From the NCBI GenBank assembly GCA_002336245.1, contig DDDG01000008.1, forward strand, positions 14,161-78,160: DNA of 64,000 nucleotides, written 5' to 3'. This stretch comes from Flavobacteriales bacterium UBA1986. Its GTDB lineage: Bacteria > Bacteroidota > Bacteroidia > Flavobacteriales_G > Salibacteraceae. Under the pieces are notes generated by a model. That model was given only the letters and a program-made list of their open reading frames with translations. It was not told the DNA's origin and ran no database searches. Made by a program: the position numbers and the translations under genes. Numbering within the stretch: position 1 is the first letter of the stretch; the number at the start of each line of letters is the position of its first letter. This document shows, one piece after another, positions 1 to 8,018 of the stretch.

Positions 1-137
1 ACATTGGACCTGAGTTCGACTTCAAGCGTATAGTTGTCGGCCGTTTGGAACTTCAAACCCAGATCTAGGCCATGAGCAATGAAGAGCAGCGCGAGGGCTG
101 AAACTAGGGCGTATAATATGTTGCGCAATTTCAACAT
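1..137 (-). CDS. N-terminal part of a membrane-anchored protein (runs off window)
   Basis: An open frame begins with ATG (complement of 135-137) three bases past the stop of the MBOAT gene and runs off the left edge. The visible 45 residues begin MLKLRNILYALVSALALLFIA (shown in part): a short basic start followed by one hydrophobic segment, which fits a signal peptide or signal anchor. It is probably the last or next member of the same operon. MBOAT acyltransferases of the AlgI type are usually followed by a periplasmic partner of the AlgJ/AlgX/SGNH class with exactly this kind of N-terminal anchor, so that is the first guess. No catalytic motif is inside the window to test it. Confidence 0.6.
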   Translation of the reverse strand, partial: MLKLRNILYALVSALALLFIAHGLDLGLKFQTADNYTLEVELRSN

Positions 138-139
138 CC

Positions 140-1552
140 CTAGAAATTGAAATAGATGAATGGGTTGTAGGTTTTGCTCGACATGGTTAGAAATCCAACG
201 GCAAGAAGAGCGATGTACCAAACGAATTCCATCGCTCTATATCTGGGGTTCAATTCTCCATCCTTCATTTTTAGAAGGAACCAATCTTTCAATTTCATGA
301 ACAGACCCAAGCTTCCTGTAAAGGCAAAACCGAGAATGATCATATTTTCAGTATTGAGGTAATACAGAATCGACGGAGCAAATTCCGATTGCCCAAAGCC
401 GAAGTACGCCTTCGTGAAGACCCAAGCTTGACTCAAATCTCCCGCTCGAAAGAGCATTCCGGTGGTTAATACCACAAAGTATACATAGACACGTTGAATC
501 ACCGAGGGCCAGCTCGAAAGCAATCGCCCCCAGCGTCCGCGTTCAAGGACGAGAAAAACACCATGGATCAGGCCCCAAAAAATAAAAGTCCAGTTCGCTC
601 CGTGCCAAAGTCCAGTCAATAAAAAGATGATAAGAATTCGAATGGGTTCGCTCGCCCATGTGAAGTTGCCCTTCTTGAGCGCGTAGTAAGGATAATCACG
701 AAACCATTGAATTAAGGACATATGCCATTTGGTCCAAAGCGCTCGGATGCTCATTTCCCGGAGAGGATAATTAAAATTCTCTCGGATTTCAAATCCCAGC
801 ATGCGCCCCAAGCCGATGGCCATATCTGAATAGGCGGCAAAGTCGAGGTAGATTTGATAGAGAAAACAAGCCGAACCCAACCAGGCCAAGGGCATGCTCA
901 CTTGACTTTCGTTCAAAATGAAAATCTGATCTGAAATGGCACCAAGTCCATCCGCGAAGACCAGCTTTTTCACCATTCCTTCAATGAAACGCTTGACGCC
1001 AGAAATGAAGCGATCTGATTTTATCGTGCGGTTGGCCAATTGTCGTTCAAGGTGGTGGTACCTGATGATTGGGCCCGCAATGAGTTGGGGAAACAGACTC
1101 ACAAAAAGCGCAAGACGAGGAAGGCTCTTTTGAGGTTGAGACCAGCCTCTACTCACATCAATTAAGTAGGACATTCCTTGAAAGGTGAAGAAGGAAATTC
1201 CCAATGGAAGGTGATCTACTTCCAGAGACATTTCCGTTCCAAGAAGTCCATTGAGTTGACTGAGGAAAAACTCTGAATACTTGTAATAGACCAAAAATGA
1301 AAGGTTTAACACCAGTCCGATTCCAAGGAAGGTACGTTTGCTCAACCAAGTGGTTTCAAACAAACGAGCAACCGTATAATTGATGAGAATACTCGTGATG
1401 AGAAGCAGAATGTAAATGCCCTCGCCCCAATAATAAAAGAGTAGGCTGAAAATTAAGAGCATCGCATTGTGCCACTTCTTGGGCACAAATGCTACCCCCA
1501 TCAATACAAGGGGAAAAAACAGAAAGAGAAATACGGGGGAACTAAACAGCAT
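140..1552 (-). CDS. MBOAT family O-acyltransferase (AlgI-like)
   Basis: A polytopic membrane protein of 470 residues, the usual length for AlgI/DltB-type MBOAT acyltransferases, which move an acyl (commonly acetyl) group across or onto a polysaccharide at the inner membrane. Hydrophobic segments fill most of the protein. The MBOAT hallmark is at about residues 315-335, with the conserved histidine in GLWHGANWTFIFWG and a second histidine in LIHG. An upstream motif, RALWTKWHMSLIQWFRDY, is typical of AlgI-type proteins. The start overlaps the end of the Wzt-like gene by 11 bases, so translation is probably coupled. In this setting it most likely O-acetylates the exported glycan; acceptor and acyl donor are inferred. 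Confidence 0.88.
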   Translation of the reverse strand: MLFSSPVFLFLFFPLVLMGVAFVPKKWHNAMLLIFSLLFYYWGEGIYILLLITSILINYTVARLFETTWLSKRTFLGIGLVLNLSFLVYYKYSEFFLSQLNGLLGTEMSLEVDHLPLGISFFTFQGMSYLIDVSRGWSQPQKSLPRLALFVSLFPQLIAGPIIRYHHLERQLANRTIKSDRFISGVKRFIEGMVKKLVFADGLGAISDQIFILNESQVSMPLAWLGSACFLYQIYLDFAAYSDMAIGLGRMLGFEIRENFNYPLREMSIRALWTKWHMSLIQWFRDYPYYALKKGNFTWASEPIRILIIFLLTGLWHGANWTFIFWGLIHGVFLVLERGRWGRLLSSWPSVIQRVYVYFVVLTTGMLFRAGDLSQAWVFTKAYFGFGQSEFAPSILYYLNTENMIILGFAFTGSLGLFMKLKDWFLLKMKDGELNPRYRAMEFVWYIALLAVGFLTMSSKTYNPFIYFNF

Positions 1553-2318
1553 TATTCGACGATCTTCTCTCTCGGATATCTTTTAATATTTCACGGTAGA
1601 TTGGGATCACTTCTTCAGGTGATCCATCCTTAACAATCTTACCTTTTTCAATCAGAATTACCCTCTTGCAGTATTGCTGGATGGTTTTCAGATTGTGACT
1701 CACATGAATGATGGTTCGTCCACTCAATACGGTTTCCTTAAATACTTTATCTGCTTTCTTCTTGAAATTCTCATCACCTACACCTCCAAAGAACTCATCC
1801 ATGAGAAGTATTTCGGTGTTGGTATGCATCGCAATCGAGAATGCCAAACGTGCTTTCATTCCCTTCGAAAAGAATTTCAGTTTGGTCTCCGTAAAGTCTT
1901 CCAGCTCAGCAAAATCAATGATGGAATCAAATTTCTCCCGGATCTCCTTCAGTGGCATCCCCAAAATGGAAGCGTTCAGAATTACATTTTGTCGGGCAGA
2001 AAGCTGCTGATTGAAGCCAAGGCCTAAGCTCAAGCGAATGTAGGTTCCGTTGATGTTCCGTATTCCACCCGGATCAGCTTCATATGCTCCCGTCATTAGG
2101 TGAACCAAGGTGCTTTTTCCACTTCCGTTTCTTCCAATAATCCCAACGAATTCACCACGCTTCACCTCAAAGTTCACAGATTGAACTGCCTTTATTTGGC
2201 GTTGCTTCTTCCTAGAAAAAAAAGAAAACACGCGCGACTGCAAACTTGAGCCGTCGCCCTCTCGAACATGGAATGTTTTGGAAACATTCTTCAGTTGTAT
2301 CATCACATCCTGACTCAT
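1542..2318 (-). CDS. Polysaccharide ABC exporter, ATP-binding subunit (Wzt/TagH-like)
   Basis: A 258-residue ATPase of the polysaccharide-export class. Visible motifs are Walker A GRNGSGKST (about residues 62-70), an export-type signature region FSKGMKARLAFS, Walker B EILLMDEFFGGVGD, and an H-loop in IIHVSHN. The FSKGMKARLAF signature and the aromatic-rich Walker B region are typical of Wzt/TagH/KpsT rather than importers. It ends shortly after the ATPase core, so it lacks the C-terminal carbohydrate-recognition domain found in some O-antigen Wzt proteins. Its start overlaps the permease gene by four bases. It pairs with that permease to export the glycan made by this operon. Confidence 0.92.
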   Translation of the reverse strand: MSQDVMIQLKNVSKTFHVREGDGSSLQSRVFSFFSRKKQRQIKAVQSVNFEVKRGEFVGIIGRNGSGKSTLVHLMTGAYEADPGGIRNINGTYIRLSLGLGFNQQLSARQNVILNASILGMPLKEIREKFDSIIDFAELEDFTETKLKFFSKGMKARLAFSIAMHTNTEILLMDEFFGGVGDENFKKKADKVFKETVLSGRTIIHVSHNLKTIQQYCKRVILIEKGKIVKDGSPEEVIPIYREILKDIRERRSSNNAV

Positions 2319-3106
2319 CTTCGCTGCGCTGCTCCTTTTGCAAATCGTTTAAAAAAGGCCAAAGCCCCGAGATAAAATATCACTGTATAAGCCAGATCGT
2401 AGAGAAGAAGATCCATGTGCGGCATTCGATTGTAAAGCAAGATGTCGCGGAAGTTGATGAGCTCTCCAGTAATCGGACTTACGTACAGCATAAAACGATA
2501 ATGATCGAATATGAAGGATTGATCCCAGATGATTGGCACCGTCCAAAACCCGATCAACAAAACGATTTCCCAAATATGGTCAAGGTCTCTGATTTGAATG
2601 AAGATGGTACTCAAGACCAAGGAGACTCCAAGGCTAAATACGTAAAGTATGGCGAGCAGTGGGAAAAACCAGAGAAGGGGCAGACCGAAGCTCACGTCGA
2701 AGAAGAAACAGAAGACGAAGTACATCAAGATGTTAAATCCGAAGGCAAAGACCACTGTAAAGCTGTGTGCCAGTTGGATGTCGTGCCGATTGATCTCTAC
2801 ATTCTCGAGCAAATAGCGCTTCATCTCCAGCGCTTTCATTCCTCGTTTGGTCATTTCAAGGAAGAATCCCCAAACGATGATTCCCATGAACAGGTATAAG
2901 ATGAAATCCGGATCCTGGTTCTTGAAGATTATGTATGAGAAGACAAAATAGTAGACAAGCAAACGGGCTAGAGGATTTAGGAACGCCCAGAGCAATCCCA
3001 ACGAAGAGCCATAGTAACGCTGCAAAAAATCCATCTTCGCCAGAAGCCATACGCGCTCCCATCGTGGACTAAGCTCAATTGAAAACTGTTTCTTCTCTTC
3101 TTCCAC
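2315..3106 (-). CDS. Polysaccharide ABC exporter, permease subunit (Wzm/TagG-like)
   Basis: A 263-residue ABC-2-type permease with about six hydrophobic segments and the N-terminal amphipathic region usual for Wzm/TagG/KpsM. The motif RYYGSSLGLLWAFLNPLA at about residues 30-47 is the classic start of the first membrane helix in this family. It lies six bases downstream of the sulfotransferase gene and overlaps the ATPase gene by four bases, so the two exporter subunits are made together. The product would carry an undecaprenyl-linked or lipid-linked glycan across the inner membrane; the substrate is inferred from the neighbours. Confidence 0.92.
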   Translation of the reverse strand: MEEEKKQFSIELSPRWERVWLLAKMDFLQRYYGSSLGLLWAFLNPLARLLVYYFVFSYIIFKNQDPDFILYLFMGIIVWGFFLEMTKRGMKALEMKRYLLENVEINRHDIQLAHSFTVVFAFGFNILMYFVFCFFFDVSFGLPLLWFFPLLAILYVFSLGVSLVLSTIFIQIRDLDHIWEIVLLIGFWTVPIIWDQSFIFDHYRFMLYVSPITGELINFRDILLYNRMPHMDLLLYDLAYTVIFYLGALAFFKRFAKGAAQRR

Positions 3107-3112
3107 TTTCTT

Positions 3113-3928
3113 TTACCAATTTGAGACGGCAGCGCCCCACTTCTTTTTCATTTCTACAATGTGCTCCTTGTAGTGCTCGTCGAGGAACTCCTTAATTTCT
3201 GGAAAAATCTCAACTTCCTGCTTCCGCTTGTGCACAACCTCGGTCAAACTCGAATCGTCGAACTCCAGCTCAGGCTTTGCCCCTAAGTGAGTGATTATTT
3301 CTGTGAACAGCTTCTTCGGTTCGCTCGAAATCTGATCGTAGAAACCTATATAAAAATTCTCGGCAGGCCAGAATTTTTGAAACTTTTCAATGATGTCGAT
3401 GTAATAACCGCGTTCAAGAACTTCCTTCTTAGAAATGAAAGGCATAAGTTCTTCCACCGAAACTTGACTCATATCTTCATTTCGATGTTTCACAAATTGC
3501 ATCAAAGCAGCCGACCAAACACGCTCTACCGGATTCCTTAAGAGCATCACAAATTTCGCATCAGGCACCAACTTCTGAATAAACTTCAGTCGGTCTTCCG
3601 AAAGCAAGCTGTAGGATGGTGTGATGTCGCCACAAATGGTTCGCTTATTCTTAAAATCGAAGTATTGAGAGTAGTACTCGAGCGGTTTGTCGAAATTCCT
3701 TTTGATGTCGAAATAGTGAATTTCCTTAGCCCTAAACCGGAACTGCGGATGTTTCTTCAAGTTGTAATAGAGCCATGTAGTGCCCGATTTTTGGGCTCCA
3801 ATGCAAAAAAATTGAGGAAATTGAAAGGCGCTGGGGTTGAGCAAGCCCCGAATTAAGAGCGACTTCTGAGTTTTGGCGTAAGCCAATACCTCATCAGTAG
3901 AGTATTCATATTTCGTTTTCTGGCCCAT
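3113..3928 (-). CDS. PAPS-dependent sulfotransferase domain protein
   Basis: A 271-residue protein with a compact sulfotransferase fold of the heparan-sulfate N/3-O-sulfotransferase type. The 5'-phosphosulfate-binding loop is GAQKSGTTWLYY (about residues 44-55) and the 3'-phosphate loop is LLRNPVERVWSA (about 129-140). Between them, KEIHYFD matches the region that holds the catalytic acid in this family. It has no signal peptide, so it acts in the cytoplasm on a lipid- or nucleotide-linked glycan before export. It sits between the double sulfotransferase gene (3 bases away) and the exporter permease (6 bases away). It is the only sulfotransferase here without a recognisable GWA module. Confidence 0.88.
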   Translation of the reverse strand: MGQKTKYEYSTDEVLAYAKTQKSLLIRGLLNPSAFQFPQFFCIGAQKSGTTWLYYNLKKHPQFRFRAKEIHYFDIKRNFDKPLEYYSQYFDFKNKRTICGDITPSYSLLSEDRLKFIQKLVPDAKFVMLLRNPVERVWSAALMQFVKHRNEDMSQVSVEELMPFISKKEVLERGYYIDIIEKFQKFWPAENFYIGFYDQISSEPKKLFTEIITHLGAKPELEFDDSSLTEVVHKRKQEVEIFPEIKEFLDEHYKEHIVEMKKKWGAAVSNW

Positions 3929-3931
3929 CTC

Positions 3932-5596
3932 CTAATCTAGCTCTGAATTTGAGTCCTTCGCATTCTGTTCCGCCAGAGACTTTCGTCGCTCATACTCCAA
4001 TACGACCTCGTCGTAGAATCGTTGTTCCAAAGCCACAGAACTTTTTATTTCTTGAACCAGCTCATCATCGAACAGACTCATGTCTTTTCCCTCTCCAACA
4101 TTTTTCATGATCATGTCGCCCAAGTCTAGGTTGAAGGTTTTCTCGAAGAGCTTTAGAGATTCATCGTAGCGCTCATTGATTCCAATGAAATCCAACTTCT
4201 TCATGTTTTCGATGGCTTGCTTCAAATCGGCCTCATCTGCTTCTTTGCGCGAATAGCCCTTGGGGTTTCCATCGTAGGTCGCATCTGCGAAGTACTTCAC
4301 CTGTGTGTCGGCTGTCTTTGCCTTGCGTTGCTCAAAAATTTCCCTTGCACTGGTCTCTGGATTTTTCCTCAAAAAGTGAAAAATATTGGAAACCATTCTT
4401 GAATAGGGATTCCGAAACATGCAAGCAGTTAAAAAGCTTTTCCCAATATCCTGAGCGCAAATGAACGGATAGTGCCCAAAAATGAGCTGAACATCATTTA
4501 AGGTTTCCTCATCCAAATTCATCAATACTTCATGTGAAGGGTAGCCTTTGTGCTCCCGCATGGTGCGGGCACTCGGAAAGATGTTCTGCGCTTTGTACTT
4601 TGGAAAGAGCATCTTTCGAAATGAAGTCCCACCCACTTTAGGTATGTGGACGAAAAAGAGAGGTTGTGCATTTAAAATGGGACCGTTGTTTAGAACAATA
4701 TCGGTCTCGTGAATTTTAAAATCAATTAGAGTGAATTTCGGACTTGGCTTGAGATGATTTGAATAGTCGTAAGTGAAGGCGTGATGACCATCCCCAATGC
4801 CCTTCATCTCCAATCCTTTTCTGTAGTCTTTGGCGACAATGGTGTCGACCAACTTTCCGTCTACAAACACGTCTACTTGTTGCCGTTGCTTGTTCTTTCC
4901 ATTGTAGGCCCAACCCTTCATGGAACCATTTCCAGAGGTTAAAACAGCTCCTCTTGGATGTTTTTTACGACTGGTTTTCTCCAAATAAATGGGGCTGTCG
5001 ATTTCAATGCACTTTCGTGCGGCCTCGATCTGCTTTTTCTTGAGGTCCAAGCCTAAATAATCTACCAATGAATCTACGAAGGCATCTTGCTTTTGGAGCG
5101 CTTTTTCGTAGGAAACCAACAGGCAGGTTTTATCTGTGCCTTGAAGGTATCGGATGATCGCAGTATATCGGCGTTGAACCTTTGTCATTGTCTGAAAAAG
5201 CTCAGCCTGCATGGAAATACTTTCGCGCATTCCAATCGCCAATGGATCCCGGAAGACGATGATTAAGTGTGGATTTCGGATTTTATTCTCGAAGAGTTTG
5301 ATGTATCGAAAGGCTTCAGGACGCTTCCACCCCCACACCTTGTGCTGCTCGTTTCTCTCCTCTACAAGCTCTTCAAACTTCTGAATGTTTCGATCTTGTT
5401 CCAATAGCTTGGAGAGCTCGGTATCTTCTACAACAGGAGAATCGTTCTCGCCCATGAATACGCCCAACTCCTTCAGCACTTTAGCCACCATAGTGGTGCC
5501 CGAACGCGCAATACCCAAAACGACTACCGTCTTTTCCGTCGAGTTTTGTTTGGATGGGTTGAGTACGTACGTACCCAAGTTTACAAGCTCCTTCAT
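3932..5596 (-). CDS. Double sulfotransferase with a central GWA-type beta domain
   Basis: A 554-residue protein that appears to carry two separate sulfotransferase modules. The first (about residues 20-200) has P-loop GIARSGTTMVAKV at 28-40 and a 3'-phosphate-type segment VFRDPLAIGMRES at 114-125. The second (about 312-540) has P-loop HIPKVGGTSFRKM at 317-329 and FRNPYSRMVSN at 394-404, closer to the heparan 2-O-sulfotransferase type. Between them (about 220-300) lies a small beta-rich module with SMKGWAYNG, VDVFVDGKLV and GIGDGHHAF. Its ATG overlaps the stop of the preceding gene by four bases. It may sulfate two positions of one glycan repeat; substrate and bifunctionality are inferred. Confidence 0.82.
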   Translation of the reverse strand: MKELVNLGTYVLNPSKQNSTEKTVVVLGIARSGTTMVAKVLKELGVFMGENDSPVVEDTELSKLLEQDRNIQKFEELVEERNEQHKVWGWKRPEAFRYIKLFENKIRNPHLIIVFRDPLAIGMRESISMQAELFQTMTKVQRRYTAIIRYLQGTDKTCLLVSYEKALQKQDAFVDSLVDYLGLDLKKKQIEAARKCIEIDSPIYLEKTSRKKHPRGAVLTSGNGSMKGWAYNGKNKQRQQVDVFVDGKLVDTIVAKDYRKGLEMKGIGDGHHAFTYDYSNHLKPSPKFTLIDFKIHETDIVLNNGPILNAQPLFFVHIPKVGGTSFRKMLFPKYKAQNIFPSARTMREHKGYPSHEVLMNLDEETLNDVQLIFGHYPFICAQDIGKSFLTACMFRNPYSRMVSNIFHFLRKNPETSAREIFEQRKAKTADTQVKYFADATYDGNPKGYSRKEADEADLKQAIENMKKLDFIGINERYDESLKLFEKTFNLDLGDMIMKNVGEGKDMSLFDDELVQEIKSSVALEQRFYDEVVLEYERRKSLAEQNAKDSNSELD

Positions 5597-6984
5597 TTCT
5601 TAATCTTAGCGTTTTTCAGCCTCATTCCTTCTTCCGTCCAAAGCTCGAATCCTTCATTGAATAATTCCCAGTTCGGACTAAACTCAAAGTGTTGTTTTCC
5701 TTTTTGCAAATCTGTAAGTTCAACTTCAATGCGCTCCTGCTCTTTACCATCTTCTTTTAGAATAAGAACCGGTTTGGCTGAGCTTTTATATTTCTTGTAC
5801 CATCCGTAAACTCGGCCATCTTCCACTTTCAGCACCTTGCCCTCCAGCCAATGCATGTGATTAAATCGTCTGGTCTTTGGTTTTAATTTCAGAGCCTCTG
5901 GCCTGATTTTTATCTTCAGAAACTGACTCAATTCCCGCAGCACTCGAAGCTTTTCCACGGATAGTTTTTCATGCGAAATGATCAACATTGGGTATTCCGC
6001 ATCAGAAATTAAACGCTTCCAGGAACGCTCCATGATGATGCTCTCCTTCAAATTCAAACTCTTACCTACAGCTCGGTCTGCGGCCTTTGAGAGCAAGTCA
6101 CCCAGAACCAATACAATGTGCACATTCTTTTTCTCCTTGAGTAGTTTCTCCGTATTCCGATTCCATTGGTTGAAAAAGAGAAACTCTTCTGAATTCAGCC
6201 GATCTTCTGGCTTGTCGAAGGGTCTTCGGTTGCTCAAATACTTCAGCAGTTCATCTGCTTCAGATATATTCAAGCCAAGAAAAACATTGCACTTCAGTGC
6301 TTCTCCTTTGTCTTCTCCCAGTCTGAGTGTACCTGTATTTCTAGTTTCCTCAACATCAAGGCTTCTGTTTTCAGCAAACTGTTTGACGTATTGATTCGTT
6401 CCAAGTTGAATGGAATCCGCGCCCTTGCTTATAAGTTCAGGCTTGGGGACAATATCTAAGAAGCCCAGCACATCTTCTACAAAACTCTTCTTCTGCCGCA
6501 CGGCCCACTCATATGAGAAAGCGTAGAGAGGAAAGTTCATGCTGTAGAGGTATAGAACGAGCATCTCATATTGAGTAACTGTTCTACTGAAGGTCTTCTC
6601 AAACTCAGACTCGTTCGCCATCATTCGCCGCATCCCAATAGCCGGAATGTCTCTAAAGGTTACGATGAAATGCGGGTTTCGCAAGTTTTCATGCAACCAG
6701 TTCATATGCTTAAAAGCCATCGGACGCTTCCATCCCCAAATTTGATGTTTGCTGTTTCGTTCTTGAATGAGTTTTTCAAGTTCTGGCCCCATGGAACCGC
6801 GTTCAACGAGCTTACTGAGTTCTAAATCTTCTTTGGATCCCAGGCTCAGAGAGTCTCCCATCGGAACGCCAACTGCATCCAGCATGTGCGCCACCATTGA
6901 GGTTCCGCTTCGAGCAACGCCAATGACAATCACGGTTTTCTCGAGTTCCGACTCCTTTTGTTTGTTGAGAATTAAGCTGGCCAA
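5593..6984 (-). CDS. Sulfotransferase-like protein with C-terminal GWA-type domain
   Basis: A 463-residue protein. The N-terminal part has a sulfotransferase P-loop, IGVARSGTSMVAHM (about residues 21-34), and TFRDIPAIGMRR (109-120), very close in layout to the first half of the next gene downstream, so the two are paralogous there. Residues about 225-370 resemble a second sulfotransferase tail (LIISHEKLSVEKLRVL followed by QFLKI) but show no second P-loop. The last 80 residues hold RVYGWYKKY and VLILKEDGK, a divergent version of the GWA module. It lies 5 bases after the upstream gene. At least one half is probably catalytic; the substrate is unknown. Confidence 0.75.
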   Translation of the reverse strand: MASLILNKQKESELEKTVIVIGVARSGTSMVAHMLDAVGVPMGDSLSLGSKEDLELSKLVERGSMGPELEKLIQERNSKHQIWGWKRPMAFKHMNWLHENLRNPHFIVTFRDIPAIGMRRMMANESEFEKTFSRTVTQYEMLVLYLYSMNFPLYAFSYEWAVRQKKSFVEDVLGFLDIVPKPELISKGADSIQLGTNQYVKQFAENRSLDVEETRNTGTLRLGEDKGEALKCNVFLGLNISEADELLKYLSNRRPFDKPEDRLNSEEFLFFNQWNRNTEKLLKEKKNVHIVLVLGDLLSKAADRAVGKSLNLKESIIMERSWKRLISDAEYPMLIISHEKLSVEKLRVLRELSQFLKIKIRPEALKLKPKTRRFNHMHWLEGKVLKVEDGRVYGWYKKYKSSAKPVLILKEDGKEQERIEVELTDLQKGKQHFEFSPNWELFNEGFELWTEEGMRLKNAKIKK

Positions 6985-6989
6985 TGTGA

Positions 6990-8018
6990 TTACTTCAAAA
7001 AGTGAGAAATGAGCTTTTGATCCAAAGCAATGTAAGGTTCAATCAAACATCGTAGACCTTCATCCATCTTAGGCTTCTCCCCCTTCTGTACGTTCGAAAC
7101 AGGGAAGCTGAAGCTCGGGCGAAAATGCAAGTCTTTCGCCAAGGATTTTGAGAATTCTGAAAGGTCTGAAGTTAAGCCGATGGAATTAAAAAAGCTGAGG
7201 CTCTCTTCAATTTCTGGCCAATGCTGGTGGTCGATTTTTCCTTCTGGTGGATTTTCAAGAAAATAGCGACTTTGGCAATTGTCGAATAGGTTGAAACCCT
7301 CTGGCGGAAGCTTCTCGAAAAAACTTGAGAGTGAATCGAGGTTTTCAAAATCGACCTCTTTTAGTTGAAGGGCCAGCTCTTGAACCTCATCGGTATGAGA
7401 CTTGAAAAAGCGACTTGAAGGATTTTTTGCAATTCCTTTCACCCAAGCCAAATGCGACATTAAATGCCCAACTGGTTCACGAAGGACCGTAAATAGATAG
7501 AAGCCTTTCAGATCTATCATATTTCGAATTCTTCGAATCCGCACATGCCCGGAAATGAAGTTGAAGTTTTCGACAATCTCAATGGGGTCCCATTTCTTTC
7601 CTTCTATGTGAAAAAAGCAGTTCTCCTCCCCCAAATGTTTGGCGAAGAACTCATTGACCGAGGTTCCTCCTGCCTTGGCGATGTGCATGTAAAAGACCTT
7701 CGGACGTTCGAATGAATAAATCCATGGACTACCTTCTAGGTCTACATCATCAAGCTTTACCCGAACTTCATCCCCATTTTTAAGGCCAGCTTCGCCGAAG
7801 GGATCGCGCAATTGAAAACCACAATTTCCGCTTGAATGAAAACCCTTCTTAACGGTGCCTGGTCTATTGAATTCAGCTCTCAATTCGTGTATGCACTCTC
7901 CATTGCGGAAAACTGAAACCATTTGTGGCTCTTCGATGCCATCCTTCACTGCCCAGCCTCGAATCTCAAAAGGATTCACGACATCAACATGACCATGTAT
8001 AGCGCCCGATTCAAGCAT
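6990..8018 (-). CDS. GWA-type domain fused to a sulfotransferase family 2-like domain
   Basis: A 342-residue protein with the module order reversed relative to its neighbours. Residues about 8-75 form the GWA module (FEIRGWAVKDG, VSVFRNGE, NCGFQL), followed by a sulfotransferase domain with P-loop HIAKAGGTSVNEF (112-124) and the segment VLREPVGHLMSHLAW (178-192). GHVRIRRI between the loops resembles the basic region of HS2ST/chondroitin-type enzymes. The start codon overlaps the glycosyltransferase stop by eight bases, so the two are probably co-translated. It most likely adds sulfate to a sugar made by that glycosyltransferase; this is an inference from context. Confidence 0.78.
   Translation of the reverse strand: MLESGAIHGHVDVVNPFEIRGWAVKDGIEEPQMVSVFRNGECIHELRAEFNRPGTVKKGFHSSGNCGFQLRDPFGEAGLKNGDEVRVKLDDVDLEGSPWIYSFERPKVFYMHIAKAGGTSVNEFFAKHLGEENCFFHIEGKKWDPIEIVENFNFISGHVRIRRIRNMIDLKGFYLFTVLREPVGHLMSHLAWVKGIAKNPSSRFFKSHTDEVQELALQLKEVDFENLDSLSSFFEKLPPEGFNLFDNCQSRYFLENPPEGKIDHQHWPEIEESLSFFNSIGLTSDLSEFSKSLAKDLHFRPSFSFPVSNVQKGEKPKMDEGLRCLIEPYIALDQKLISHFLK

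Noticed and set aside
2246..2899. 217-codon open frame on the plus strand opposite the ABC permease
   Set aside because: It is a frame shadow: strongly charged, no domain, and the opposite strand encodes a complete, recognisable permease with tight operon spacing.
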